Part shown: positions 37,998-49,276 of the stretch, piece after piece
Layout: each line of letters begins with the position of its first letter
Numbering within the stretch: the first letter of the stretch is position 1
From: Welwitschia mirabilis
Lineage: Eukaryota > Gnetophyta > Gnetopsida > Welwitschiales
NCBI GenBank assembly: GCA_051453625.1
Contig: JBOZIK010000001.1
Location: 80,393,429-80,457,428 of the forward strand
DNA: 64,000 nt
Reading direction: 5' to 3'
The notes under the pieces: generated by a model
Seen by the model: only the letters and a program-made list of their open reading frames with translations
What the model was told of the DNA's origin: nothing
Databases searched by the model: none
Made by a program: the position numbers and the translations under genes

Positions 37998-38219
37998 ATA
38001 TGTAGAGAAAGTAAAAAAAGCCTACTAGTTGCAATCCATACCTGTTTACCACTTGAAAAATCTGTGTAGATCCCTACCTGAAGTCTGAGTGTCAATATTG
38101 TCTTAATGATTCAAGATGTTCTTTACTTTACCTAGTAATTCTAAACCATTTGTATCTTTGAAATAATATTTATTACACTAATTTATCCAAATGTTGTGCT
38201 TGATTTAGTACTACAGCTT

Positions 38220-39260
38220 TAATCATCAAAATAGAATCAGTCAATCCTAGTCCACCTACTACCTTGGGCTTTACCAAATTACGCCATGCTATAAGAGTCT
38301 TCCTAGTATGTTTATGGGACCTTGTTCAAAAAAATATTCTACATAATGAATTAATCTCAGAGAGAACCTTATTAAGTAGTAAAAACATCCTATATCAAAA
38401 AGAATTTAGGCTCTGAAGTACAAATTTAACTAAGACAAGTTTTTGTGCATATGAAAGAAACTTGGTTGTCCAGGATCTTATTCTATCTATCGCCCTCAGT
38501 ATTATAGGTAAATAATTAGCTATGGAAAGATTCTTAGAGTTGAGTGACACCCCAAGATATCTAACTATAAGAACACCTTTACTAAATCCTAGAACATGGA
38601 GAAATCTTTCCTTTTGTGCATGTAAGATACCTCTAAAGAAAGCTTGAATCTTATTTAAATTTGTCTCAAGTTTAGAGAAATCTAAAAAATGTTTTAGAGT
38701 TTACTTTAAACATCCAATGGAACTGTCATCTCCTCTACAGAATAAGAATAAATCATTTTCATAACATATATGAGTGATATGTAACATGTGATACTTTGGA
38801 TGATAATGGAATTGAGAATCCTCAACCATTTTTCTAAGACATCTAAATAAATATTCCATTACTAGAGTGAAGAGGTAAGGAGAAATTGGATCTTCTTGCC
38901 TAATTCCCCTTTTTCTTGAAAATTATCTTATTAATTCTTCATTTAATATAATAGAATAATAAGTTGTGGTAACGCATTCTAATATCTAGTTAATCATTCT
39001 ATAAGGAAAGCCCAAACTAACTAGAAATTCCTTGAGAAAAGACCATGAAACTAAATCATAGACCTTTTTTAAATCCACCTTAAGTGGATACCTTGGGCTT
39101 ATATGTTTTCTTTCATAATGCTGGACAAGCTCTTGAGCCAATAAAATGTTGTGAATAATACTCCTCTGAGGTATAAATGCATCTTGATCGTCTTCCACAA
39201 TTAAATCAATAATACCTTTAAGTCTCTAAGTGATAATGTTTATGATAACTTTGTAAGTCA
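38220..39260 (-). pseudogene. LINE-2 reverse transcriptase, catalytic site lost
   Basis: A 70-codon frame (39198-38986) reads 'DAFIPQRSIIHNILLAQELVQHYERKHISPRYPLKVDLKKVYDLVSWSFL', the RT fingers and first palm block with the catalytic Asp in KVD kept. Further down, 38763-38752, the active site reads Y-E-N-D instead of F/Y-A-D-D, followed by 'LFLFCRGDDSSIGCLK'. Then come 'VRYLGVSLNSKNL', 'IRSWTTKFLSYAQKLVLVKFVL' and 'LVKPKVVGGLGL', the thumb region typical of plant L1. Relatively few shifts suggest it is somewhat younger than LINE-1. Confidence 0.88.
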
Positions 39261-40179
39261 AATTATAATAAGCTATAGGCCTAAAATCTAATGGCACATT
39301 AGGACAAGAAACTTTAGGAATTAACGAAATGGTTGTATAGTTGAAACCCTTTGGCATTTTGTAGTTAATGAAAAATTACTTGATGGCCTTGCAAATAAAC
39401 TCTCTAATGATATTTCCTAATGACTTAAAAAACTTGATAGATAATCCATTAGGTATAGGAGATTTGTCATTGTCAATTATGAAAAAAATCCTCTATAATC
39501 TCATCGATAGTAATAGGACTGCACAAATCTATGCACTACTTCTTGCTCACTTTGGATGTAATACTCAATATTGTATGATCTATTTTAGCTGCATCTACCT
39601 CATTCCCTAACAAATACTAAAAGAATGAAATAAGTTCCTGCTATACTACATCAGGCTGATCAAGTACTTATTCATTAGCATCTTGTATGGAAAAAATAGT
39701 AGAACTGTGTTTCCTTTGCTTAAGACAAGCATGAAAGTAAGCAGAGTTCAAATCATCCTCCTTCATCCACTTGATCTTAGATATTTGCTTATTGAAATGG
39801 AATTAATATTTAAGTAAATTATTATATTGTAGAATATAGTTCCTCTCTCTCTAAAATAGATCAACCTTGTTAGGTATATTCTAATCTACCTCTGGGTATT
39901 TATAAGCTAAGTGTTTGCATCGTACACCCTCTGTCTCATGTCTCTTATAACATGAATGAACTTATCATTAAGCCCCTACTTTATGTATTTATATTTTATT
40001 TGGATGTCAATCAAAGTATTGCAAAAAAGATAGGAATTCTACTCCACCTAAATGACTTTGTTATACTCATAATCATCACACCAAAAATCACAAAATCTGA
40101 GAGGTGGATTAAACATGAGGCCTTCATTATTATTTAAGATAACTAAAAAATAAACAGATAATCCAGGAGTAAAGAAATT

Positions 40180-40434
40180 AGCATATGATTGGGAAAAAGT
40201 ATCAAGCCACTTATCATGAACTAGAGCTCTGTCTAGTTTTCACAGAATTCTATCCTCCCTATGATATTTACCAGACCATGTGTAAAAAGATCCTACACTT
40301 CTTATATCAAATAAATGAGTATTATGAAATAAATTTTGGATCTTCTCTATATCTCTAGTACCCATAGGAGTATCATGTATTTTATCTACAAGATTAATAA
40401 TGTAATTATAATGCCTCAGAAGGATCCAAGGCAA
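40180..40434 (-). pseudogene. LINE-2 endonuclease domain
   Basis: The frame 40434-40240 reads 'PWILLRHYNYIINLVDKIHDTPMGTRDIEKIQNLFHNTHLFDIRSVGSFYTWSG', then after one stop 'KLDRALVHDKWL'. GDFN has become R-H-Y-N, so a catalytic Asp is lost; GSFYTW and KLDR are kept. It aligns with LINE-1's endonuclease at 32541-32200. Confidence 0.8.
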
Positions 40435-41320
40435 TTGAGAAGACTAAGCAATATTAACTATATCCTTTCACAAAGGTTGCCTTTCATTTATAGCATTAAA
40501 ACCATATATAAAAGACATCCATAAATTATCCCCTTAGTATTTGACCTCCAATGAATAATTTATAAATAATAAGACACCACTATAATATCTAATACAAATG
40601 GACTTCCACAGTGGTAAAATCCTGACATATAAAGATGGAGTAAAGTTATGTGTATACCTCCAAGAGAAATTAGACAAACAATTCCTTGTAATCATATCCA
40701 TTCCAACCACCTGTACTTTTGTCTTTACTATAGATAAGACGCACAACCTTATCTCAGAAAGTAAGAGTCTAATTTTCTACTATTTTTTAGAGCCATTTAG
40801 ATCCTTTATATTCTAGCTTGTAAAATTCATCATCCAGCACTGTTGATTTCCTCAAACCCCTTTTCCCTACTACTTCTTAGCTTCCTCTAATTTGTGTGAG
40901 CATTCTTATTCTTCTGTCCAACTAATTTCTGATGACTAGAAGAACTAGCTCCACCTAGAATAGTATCATTAATCAAGATACTAAAAGTATTATTATCTAG
41001 AATAGAAACATGATAACCAAAAACATTTTCCACATTTTGAATTTGATCATTATAAATAACTTAATCTTTATGACTTGCATCCTTAATACTCTCATAGTCT
41101 TCTCCACTTCTTTATTTATATTAGTGTTCACATTAGGATTTGCCTCATCTGAACCTAATTGATTAGGTTCTTTATCCATTGATAGATAAAAACCATTCTT
41201 TTCACCATCCTGTTCATCTTACCCATTATTACCAAGAATTATCTTCTTAGCTCCTTGATTTCTAAACTACTTATTACCATCAATAGGGATAGGCTTTTAG
41301 GTAGGAATTGTCTTCCTCTT

Positions 41321-42047
41321 ACATTACTTAATTTTATGATCAAAACACACAAAATGAGTGCAATTAAAAATATTCCACTCATATTCAACTTTTTATTCTA
41401 GCAACTACTCCATTAAGACCTTTTAAAGTTATGGTCGAAGGAAGTTCATGTTCAGGGCAAATCTCAACACAAATTATATCATAGTTTAATCTACCTTAAC
41501 TAGTAGTTATTCCATTAGTACAAATAGGTTTACCAATTATAATAGCAATCTCAGACAAAACATTCATAGACCAAAGATGTAGGTTTAGACAGGGGAGTTT
41601 CACTCATATTGGAAACTTAAAAATCTTATCAGTTTCAAGAACCATCAAAGGTATCCATGGTTTCAAGATCAAAGGTTTGCTATTGAATAACCAAGACTCC
41701 TTTTCCATTACATTTAACATTGCACCATATGATTGAAATTTGAATCCTTTTTCAATCTGAGACACTATAACTACAGACTCATTTTCCCATCAATTTCTAA
41801 AATAATTTTAAATTCTTAGCACATAGGGTTGCAATCCACACATGAGTCCTATTAAATAATTCTTCCATCTCAAGACCCCAAAATTCTACTCTTATTCATT
41901 AATAACCACTTTAGTAGTGGAGAATTATTGAGGGAAAAACTTTAATTTTAGTTTAGAATTAGTGTTTCTATTATAACCAATGATATTTGACCATGTATTC
42001 TTCTGATTATTATCATTTAAAGGAGAATTTTCCTCATCGGTAGCCAT
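41321..42047 (-). pseudogene. LINE-2 ORF1: DUF4283-like with damaged CCHC knuckle
   Basis: ATG at 42047 begins MATDEENSPLNDNNQKNTWS, a plausible native start. The translation continues with 'KNYLIGLMCGLQPYVLRI', 'SQIEKGFKFQSYGAMLNVMEKESWLF' and 'IGKPICTNGIT', matching LINE-1 ORF1. At 41362-41321 is a zinc knuckle in which the second Cys is Phe and a stop precedes the last Cys. Stops are few for about 240 codons. ORF1 binds element RNA. Confidence 0.8.
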
Positions 42048-42140
42048 TAGTATAACAAAATCCTAGAATTTTAAAATGAAAAAGGCAACAATGCAAGTTA
42101 CCAAGGGAGGCCTATCATGTGCTAGGATTCCCCTCTAACC

Positions 42141-42470
42141 TTACACCTTTTGATTTTATTAATATTCTCATAGTATTTATGATCTTATAAATTATATAAT
42201 TTAAATAAATTTTGATTTCTTTATAATAGTATCTATTGATGATATTCTCATTTACTTCAAGACTTATGAATAACATGAGAAACACTAGAAAATAGCATTA
42301 AAAACTTTAAGGAATCATTGCTTATATTTTAACATGAAACATTGCTTTTTTTGCAAGAAATCTATTCAATTTTTAAGTCATGTTGTATCGAAGGAAGGTA
42401 TTTTAGTTGATTAAGATGATGTTAGAGAAATTATGAAATTTTGAAAGATAGAAATGTTACTAAGATTAGA
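42141..42470 (+). pseudogene. Chromovirus RT, C-terminal half
   Basis: This resumes the RT cut by LINE-2. After the TSD come 'NILIVFM' (family NAPxxFM) and then 'IIVSIDDILIYFK', with both catalytic Asp codons intact at 42238-42243. It continues with 'HCLYFNMKHCFFCKKSIQFLSHVVSKEGILVD' and 'LEDFLALLDTLGSSY' (family LRSFLGLAGYYR). Frame changes are few. Confidence 0.85.
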
Positions 42471-42639
42471 AGATTTTTTGGCCTTATTAGATACTCTTGG
42501 CAGTTCATATTTATTGTCTTTAAGATGGATTCTTTATTAATAAGCCTTTTACAGAAAAATAAGAGCTTCCAATAGAAAGTAAAATGTAAGTAATTCTTAA
42601 CTAGTGTCTAATTTTAATAATATTAGATGATTCAAAAAC

Positions 42640-43010
42640 TATTTAAGTTTATATCAAAGCATTTAGAGAAGATCTTGGAGTAATTCCTAAACAAGATAAA
42701 AGATAATAGCTTATGAACTTATAAAACTTAAAAGTCATAAGAGAAATTATATTATTTGTGATTTTGAATTAGCTATAGTAATATTTACTTTAAATTTGTA
42801 AAAGCATTTATCTTTATGATATAAAGTTTTAAGTTTAGATAAATCATAAAAGTCTAACATACATTTTTACTTAACTAGACTAAAACCTTAGATAAAGAAG
42901 ATGGATCAAATTTCTATGTGATTTTGATCTAAAGATTTTATACCATGAAGGTAAGAAAAATAAGGTTGTAGATGACCTTAGTAGATGACATTATCTTAAA
43001 GTAATTATGG
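42640..43010 (+). pseudogene. Chromovirus RNase H remnant
   Basis: The plus strand reads 'AFREDLGVIPKQDKR-stop-IAYELIKLKSHKRNYIICDFELAIVIFTL', matching gypsy RNase H 'AS..GLGxVLMQ..xVIAYASRxLKxHExNYPTHDLELxAVVFAL'. Then 'FLCDFDLKILYHEGKKNKVVDDLSR' matches the connection segment before integrase. The usual DAS Asp is lost. Confidence 0.82.
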
Positions 43011-43329
43011 AAATTTAAATCTGAATACCTATCATTATTTGAGGGTAACAAAAAAAAGGGATGAGAATTATCAAAATTTAAAGAATCAATTAGAAAAATT
43101 AATAGGTTTAGAACATTTTAGTATTAACTTAGATGGTGTTATTAGATTTAAGGGAATGTTTTATTTCCTAATATAGATGAAATTAGACATAAGTTAATGT
43201 TTGTAATCCACCTGAAGTAGGTTATCCTGAAGGATTAAAAATGTATTAGAATATAAAATAAAAATTATGATGACTAGCGATGAAAAATGATATAAGAACA
43301 TTTGTATCAAGATGTTTTAATTATTAACA

Positions 43330-43950
43330 AGTTAAAGTAGAATATAGAAATCCAGTAGGATTACTTTATTCTCATGATATTTCAAAACATAAATGGAATG
43401 TAATTTCTACAAACTTTATTTTAGGACTTCTAAAAACTCAAAAAGGTAATCACTTTATCATGGTGATAATTAATAAAGCAACTAAGTCAGCACATTTCAT
43501 TCTAGTGAAACCTAGTTATGATGTTAAGAATATAGCTAAAATATATATTCAAAATGTTATTCAATTATATGACATGTCTTTAGTAATTATATCCAATAAA
43601 AATGGAATATCTACTTCTAAGATTTGGTAAAAATTAAAAATAAGTTTAGAAACCAAGTTAAATATAAGCATTGCTTCTCATCATCAAATAGATGGTTAAG
43701 CATAAAGAGCTAATTAAATTTTAAAAGACCTTCTTAGAGCATGTATTCTAGATAATCCCAAGAGTTGGAAAAAGTATCTACTATTTGTAGGATTTGCATC
43801 TAATAATAACTACTAGAATTCAATTCAAGTGTCTTTATTTGAAGAGCATTAAACCAGAAACTATGGAGCACTTACTTCATGAATAGAATCTGAAGAAAGA
43901 TTAACTATAGGACTAGAAATATTACAAGAAATAAAAATTAAAATTAAGAT
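43330..43950 (+). pseudogene. Chromovirus integrase core, catalytic triad lost
   Basis: One frame from about 43370 to 43885 runs without a frameshift, broken only by about seven stops. Landmarks are 'HKWNVISTNFILGLLKTQKGNHFIMVIINKATKSAHFI', 'IISNKNGIST', 'LETKLNISIASHHQIDG', 'LLRACILDNPKSWKKYL' and 'FASNNNY'. These fit 'W.xIxMDFxxGLPxTxxGxDxIxVIVDRxTKxAHFI..ISDRDxxFTS..LGTxLxxSTAxHPQTDGQSER..'. The first Asp reads Asn (43412-43414), the second Asp reads Asn (43595-43597), and the Glu position after DGQ is a stop. Integrase would insert the element DNA. Confidence 0.88.
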
Positions 43951-44900
43951 CATTAAGAATAAACTTAAAGAAGTAGTAGACAGGTAAAAGATGTATGTAG
44001 ACCATCAAAGAAGAGATCTGAAACTTAAAATAAGTGATCAAGTATTTTTTTTTAAAGTTTTAACAATGAAATTAATAATGAAAAAATTTAGCAGATAAAA
44101 TTAGTTCCTTAANNNNNNNNNNNNNNNNNNNNNNNNNNNNNNNNNNNNNNNNNNNNNNNNNNNNNNNNNNNNNNNNNNNNNNNNNNNNNNNNNNNNNNNN
44201 NNNNNNNNNNNNNNNNNNNNNNNNNNNNNNNNNNNNNNNNNNNNNNNNNNNNNNNNNNNNNNNNNNNNNNNNNNNNNNNNNNNNNNNNNNNNNNNNNNNN
44301 NNNNNNNNNNNNNNNNNNNNNNNNNNNNNNNNNNNNNNNNNNNNNNNNNNNNNNNNNNNNNNNNNNNNNNNNNNNNNNNNNNNNNNNNNNNNNNNNNNNN
44401 NNNNNNNNNNNNNNNNNNNNNNNNNNNNNNNNNNNNNNNNNNNNNNNNNNNNNNNNNNNNNNNNNNNNNNNNNNCTGAAACTTAAAATAAGTGATCAAGT
44501 ATTTTTTTTTAAAGTTTCAACAATGAAATTAATAATGAAAAAATTTAGCAGATAAAATTAGTTCCTTAATTTATTAGATTGTCTAAAATAGTAGAAGGCA
44601 TTGGACTTGTTACATATAAGCTTACAGTACTTCCTTTACTATTTCATGTGAATGATGTTTTCTATTTGAGTATACTAAGAAAGTATATTATAGATTCTTC
44701 TCATGTATAAAATTGATCTCATATTTAGATGAAACTAGACCAATTAATTATTAATTGACAAAATAGCAAAATCAATTAAGTGAAGCTAAAGTGGAGCAAT
44801 CAAAGTTTGATGAATCTACTTAAGAGCTAGATAACAAATTATTTTTGAATCTCATAACATGTAGTTACAAGTTTTTGAACTCTCTATACATCTTTATTTT
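43951..44900 (+). pseudogene. Chromovirus integrase C-terminus and chromodomain remnant
   Basis: It reads 'KMYVDHQRRDLKLKISDQVFF' before the N gap (44113-44474). After the gap come 'VTYKLTVLPLLFHVNDVFYLSILRKYIIDSSHV', the family's YrLxLPxxLxxVHxVFHVSxLrKYxxDPSHV, and 'SKFDESTxELD', where chromodomains end in EATWEIE. The chromodomain end places the element in the chromovirus clade, whose integrase tail targets chromatin. The sequence on both sides of the gap is the same 95 bp, so the gap probably hides no real DNA. Confidence 0.75.
44018..44569. repeat. 95-bp duplicate flanking an N gap (likely assembly overlap)
   Basis: 44018-44112 and 44475-44569 are the same sequence with one difference, separated only by 362 N. 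This is what an unmerged contig overlap looks like. Confidence 0.85.
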
Positions 44901-44930
44901 TGAATTAAATTAATTTAAGTGAGAAGCATG

Positions 44931-45312
44931 TGATACTTTATATTTTTTAAACATTAATTAATTGGATATTAGATACATTAATTTTTAATTAGATGATTAG
45001 TCATTTTTAAAGGTCTTTTTGAAATAAGATGGTATTTTATGTAAGTAAACTTACTTTTAATGAATTTCATAATGCAACATGAAAATATAACAATTATGTT
45101 ATTAACATTTTTAAGAGAAAATTAAGTTAAACATTAGAACTGAATAAATGCATTATGTAAGGAATGTAAATTACATGGTAAAACTAGTAAATTAAAAATT
45201 TTAAGAAATTATAATAATATATTTTATAAGAATAAGAAATAATATATCATTTAGTCATTTAAATTTCTTGGCAAATGTGTTAGGAATATAATGGTTAGTT
45301 ATGAATAGACAT
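44931..45312 (+). repeat. Chromovirus 3' LTR, truncated
   Basis: After a purine-rich tract (about 44917-44930) the LTR begins TGATACTTTATATTTT. It matches the LTR at 17941 for about 370 bp, up to 'TTTAAATTTCTTGGCAAATGTG'. It is then replaced at 45313 by TGATAACATGTAAAAATTAAC, which resembles the start of the Athila-like LTRs. Confidence 0.7.
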
Positions 45313-45794
45313 TGATAACATGTAAAAATTAACATTTATATCAAGGAATTAAGGTATTTTTAGCATGTTTAGTTACTTATCACAACATTTTTATGCATTT
45401 CATATACTTAAGAACATGAAAATCGTATTTTACTAATAATCTCCATTAAAACTATCATTTTGTAGGATAAATGTATCATTAGGAGCATTAGGACAGAAGA
45501 TGGAGTTGTGCTGAATACAATTAGTAGCACCATAGGTCTTAGGAATGGCAACACTAACTACTTTTATTAGAACAATACCATACTTATATTTTTGAGTTCT
45601 CTTAATACAAGTAATTCATTCGAATCATTTTCACAAATAAAAGATAAGTGAGGAATATTTCATAAGAATAACCCCGTAATTTGGCCCCATGACTAGAGAA
45701 TAGTGTTATGTACTTTGGACATAATTTAGAATAGTCCTATTAGGCCTTTGAAATTCTAATTTTAAACCTTAATTCTGGCCCATTAATACTAAAA
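45313..45794 (+). repeat. Fragment of Athila-like LTR start plus unassigned DNA
   Basis: The first ~90 bp (TGATAACATGTAAAAATTAAC ... TTTTTAGCATGTTTAGTTACTTAT) match the first ~80 bp of the LTRs at 8061, 19281 and 60893. After about 45410 the match is lost. The remainder is unassigned, and the next LTR family begins at 45795. Confidence 0.5.
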
Positions 45795-48249
45795 TGTTTG
45801 AAATTTTCATGCTAAATTTATTTAACTAGAGGCAAGCTGATCATTAACTTAGATTAAGTTAGGTGTAAAACCATGGTAATTAATATATTGTAACTTGGCT
45901 TAATAGTCAAGAATTACAAAACTTAGTTAGAAAAGATACTACAATTGTATAAGTGTGCTACTAGTTATAAAACTTAGTTATAAGACTTAGTCAAGCTTAA
46001 GATCTTTCCTCTTGTTTGGAGGAAATATAATGAGCGACTAGAGCCATTGTGAAATTTTGGTGTTTTAAATGTTTAATATTTCTAACAAAGAAAATATAAA
46101 TACAAATTTTTATTCCCATTATAGCCATGATCCATAAGGTTAATAATAACTCTTCAAGTGATTCAATTGTTTAGTGAATAATAAGGAGAAGAAGAACATT
46201 AACAAGTAATTATTGGTATTAATAAACCCTTATCAAAACCTATGTGAGGATAGATTATAGTTAAAACACCAATTTTTCTATAATTATTCTTGCTTACAAG
46301 ATAATCCTAGGTTAGTCTACCTTTTTTTTTTTTTACAGTCCTAGCTTATGGTTTCTTAATCAAATTACTAGTAAAATATTTAAATAGAATTCAATTATTC
46401 CCAAGGCATAAATAACTTAAATGTTTGCAGAACATTATATCATAAACTAAAAATATATTAAAATATTGGTTCTTTTTATTAGAAAATATTGATACTTCCA
46501 TCTCAGTGATATCACATAACAATTCATTTTAGTATGTAGTAAATAAAATAGAGTAAACAAGAACTTTACAATATAATGTCATGAAGCTAAGTCAAGTTAT
46601 CGATTGAATAGACACTACTTTATTAATAGAGATTAAGTTTTAGTACAAATTACTCACACAATTGACACATAACAGCTTTAAGTTGACCCCAACTATAACA
46701 CATGCCATGCATCAACTAAAATAAAAAATGATGCAAACAATCACATAACTGCAGAAGCAAACATAGAGGTATCATGCAATTAGCAACATGATCACTAGAT
46801 CATCTCATCTTTTACACATGTAACATTTTCTGCACAAGCACAGGTGGTATGAGAACTGAATCATCATAGCTCTTAGTGTGACCACGACATGGAATAGGTT
46901 GGGAAGGATTACCAAGGCTAACTAGGTTTACATAGCAAGTTACTCAACCAAGAACTTTCATCAAATTTCATTATCTTCTTTATAATAAATTCACCACATT
47001 ATTACAAGTAAGCGAGTTGCACACAACCAAGAGGAGTAAGAGCATTTATATGGCATGCATATCTTTCCCTTTCTTCTTGGAGATTCGATTCCATGGCCTC
47101 AGGACTCACAACAGAGAGCCTCATTCTCTGGGGTTCGAATAACTGGTTACCTCGACCAGAATTTGATATCATAATTTATTTTTTTTTAACCAAGGTCTAA
47201 GGTCAAGAAGAGACTTTGGGTTTTCAAGAGTTTAATCACGATAACTCAGGTACAAGTCACAAGTAATTTGGTTAGCAAGATGACTCAAAGTTAACAAGGG
47301 TTCCATAAGACCTCTTAATATATAGACTTCACACAACTCTATGAGGATTTTTCATAAGACAACATTAAGAAAACTAGGATTTCATAATGCCTACATAATA
47401 ATGAAAACACATGGTAAGGATACCATTTTTGCAATATTAGTACATAAAGAAATCTTAAAAATGCAAGAAAATACAATATTTACAAGAGGGGTTATAGTCC
47501 ATACCTATTCTCAACAAGTCGAATGGACTAGTACTTGAATTCAAGCTCTATGAGATCACAATTCGCAAGGTAAACTGCTAGACTCTAATGACTTAGGGAC
47601 TTAGGTATTTATAACATAGGACTAATAATAGAACTAACAATAAGGTTTGGGTTAAACAAGTAGTTCAAGTTTTCTTAACCCTTCCTTTCAAAGTCTGGCC
47701 ATTGGGTTTGAATAATAATATAACATCATCTGATTAATCACTTTAACTACATCAGGCAAATAAATAACATGAACAAATACTTAAGATCACATATAAAAAT
47801 CATTGCATGAATAACATAAACTCAATAGAATTAAGGTTAAGCTACAGTTTCAAAATATAACATGCATTAAGAAATCTAGTATTTATTTGCATCAATTCAG
47901 AGTCATGCATAATCAGTAGTAAACTCAAAATAAACTAAATCTTTAAAATAATAACTCCATGATAATTTAAGTATTCAACTTTTCATGAAGACAACTCATG
48001 CATAATAAATTTCTATTAACTCAGTCTTCCAATCAATTGACTAAAGGAATAACTATAAGTTTAATACTTTAATAATCTCTAGATAAATACTCATATAAAT
48101 ATCTAATTTATTAATACTTTTATCTTAAGATCATTATTTTTACATAATTTAAAATTAGCCTCATTTAATTATCTAATTTTTCTATTATTTAATGATTTAT
48201 CTAAATGACTAGAAAGGTTTCTAATTTTATGAAAAATCTGAACGTGACA
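45795..48249 (-). repeat. Family-L LTR copy 1 (3' LTR of a minus-strand element)
   Basis: Read on the minus strand, the LTR starts TGTCACGTTCAGATTTTTC at 48249 and ends TTTCAAACA at 45795, 2455 bp. The same sequence recurs at 49277-51301 and 54536-56978. It has TATAAATA on the minus strand at 47613-47606, conserved in all three copies. A more GC-rich block around 47085-47160 is also kept in all copies. The purine tract AAGGGGAAGGGATT directly precedes the start (minus strand), marking it as a 3' LTR. Confidence 0.85.
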
Positions 48250-49176
48250 AATCCCTTCCCCTTAAGAGATTTTCTCTTGGAAACTTGCTGTTAGTTATTG
48301 AGGCTTTCATTATAGGATTTCACACACTAACTTTTATATTATTTAGCTCTCTTCTTATCCAAATAAATTTACTTCTAAATAACTTAATTATTTTCTCATC
48401 TTACTTTGAAGTAACTTTTGATCTTTATTTTAAGGCAAGTATCAAAAGTAAGATTAAGGTACATCAAGACTAGATCATCAGCAAGAAGATAGATTTTAAG
48501 AAGTCAATATGCTTTACAAATCCTTCAACAAGCAAAGCATATAGTGAGACCGTATCTAATATAAGCATGACAAGTTTAAATTGTAAAAGATGTATGAGAT
48601 TATATAAGATTTAACATAGCTTAAAACATGTAGAAATGTAAGAATTGAGGTCAAATAAGGCAAGTATTCTTCTAAAACAGTAAGAGAGATTTATGACAAG
48701 GTTCCCTTAGAATCATGCATTAATGGCATATCAAGATGCATCAAGATTAGGGCACTAACAAGAAGAATTCCAAGGGGTAAGAAATCAAGATACTTCGTTC
48801 GAACAGTGCAAGGTAAGTAAGAAGTCATAGATAATGTAAGAATAACAAGTCATGAGAGATGTACAATCATTTTTGCAAAATAGATAACATAACTTGGACA
48901 GGATACAAGACAAGAATTAAGACCAAAAAAGTCAAGTAAGTCAACAAAAATTTATGAAAAGTTTTCAATCGCTTGGGGTAACAAGATAGAGTTCCAATAA
49001 TCACAAGAGCTTAGAACAAAAAAATTCTTTAAGCATAAGGGGTGCAATAACTTAAAGTCATAGAACTAATAATGGAATCATATTCAAATGAAGGTAACGT
49101 TAAAGCTATAGGAGACACCAAAAAGTCATAAGTATCATGAAAAATATACAATAAAGAATCTAAAATCATACAAGAT
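48250..49176 (-). other. Family-L element 3' internal end (copy 1)
   Basis: This begins with the polypurine tract at 48268-48250 and matches 51302-52060 in order ('TTGGAAACTTSYTGTTAGTYATT', 'CACTAACAAGAAGA', 'GTATACAATARAGAATCTAAA'). No coding domain was recognised. It runs into a 100-N gap, so what lies beyond is unknown. Confidence 0.7.
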
Positions 49177-49276
49177 NNNNNNNNNNNNNNNNNNNNNNNN
49201 NNNNNNNNNNNNNNNNNNNNNNNNNNNNNNNNNNNNNNNNNNNNNNNNNNNNNNNNNNNNNNNNNNNNNNNNNNNN

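Larger units (their letters stand above)
37286..42151 (-). mobile_element. LINE-2: near full-length L1-type element inside chromovirus RT
   Basis: The body is about 37298-42140 on the minus strand. It is flanked by TTACACCCTTTT (37286-37297) and TTACACCTTTT (42141-42151), a target duplication with a one-base indel. Both copies encode the gypsy RT residues 'TPF', and the host reading resumes with the next residues of PFGLTNAP on the right. On the minus strand the order is a short 5' UTR, ORF1 with ATG at 42047, endonuclease, RT, zf-RVT and 3' UTR, with a T-rich left edge (plus strand) for the old poly(A). LINE-1 has a similar 3' end, so they belong to related families. Confidence 0.88.

Noticed and set aside
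47085-47160. tRNA gene suggested by GGTTCGAAT
   Set aside because: No A box at proper distance and no cloverleaf; the block is part of a repeated LTR.
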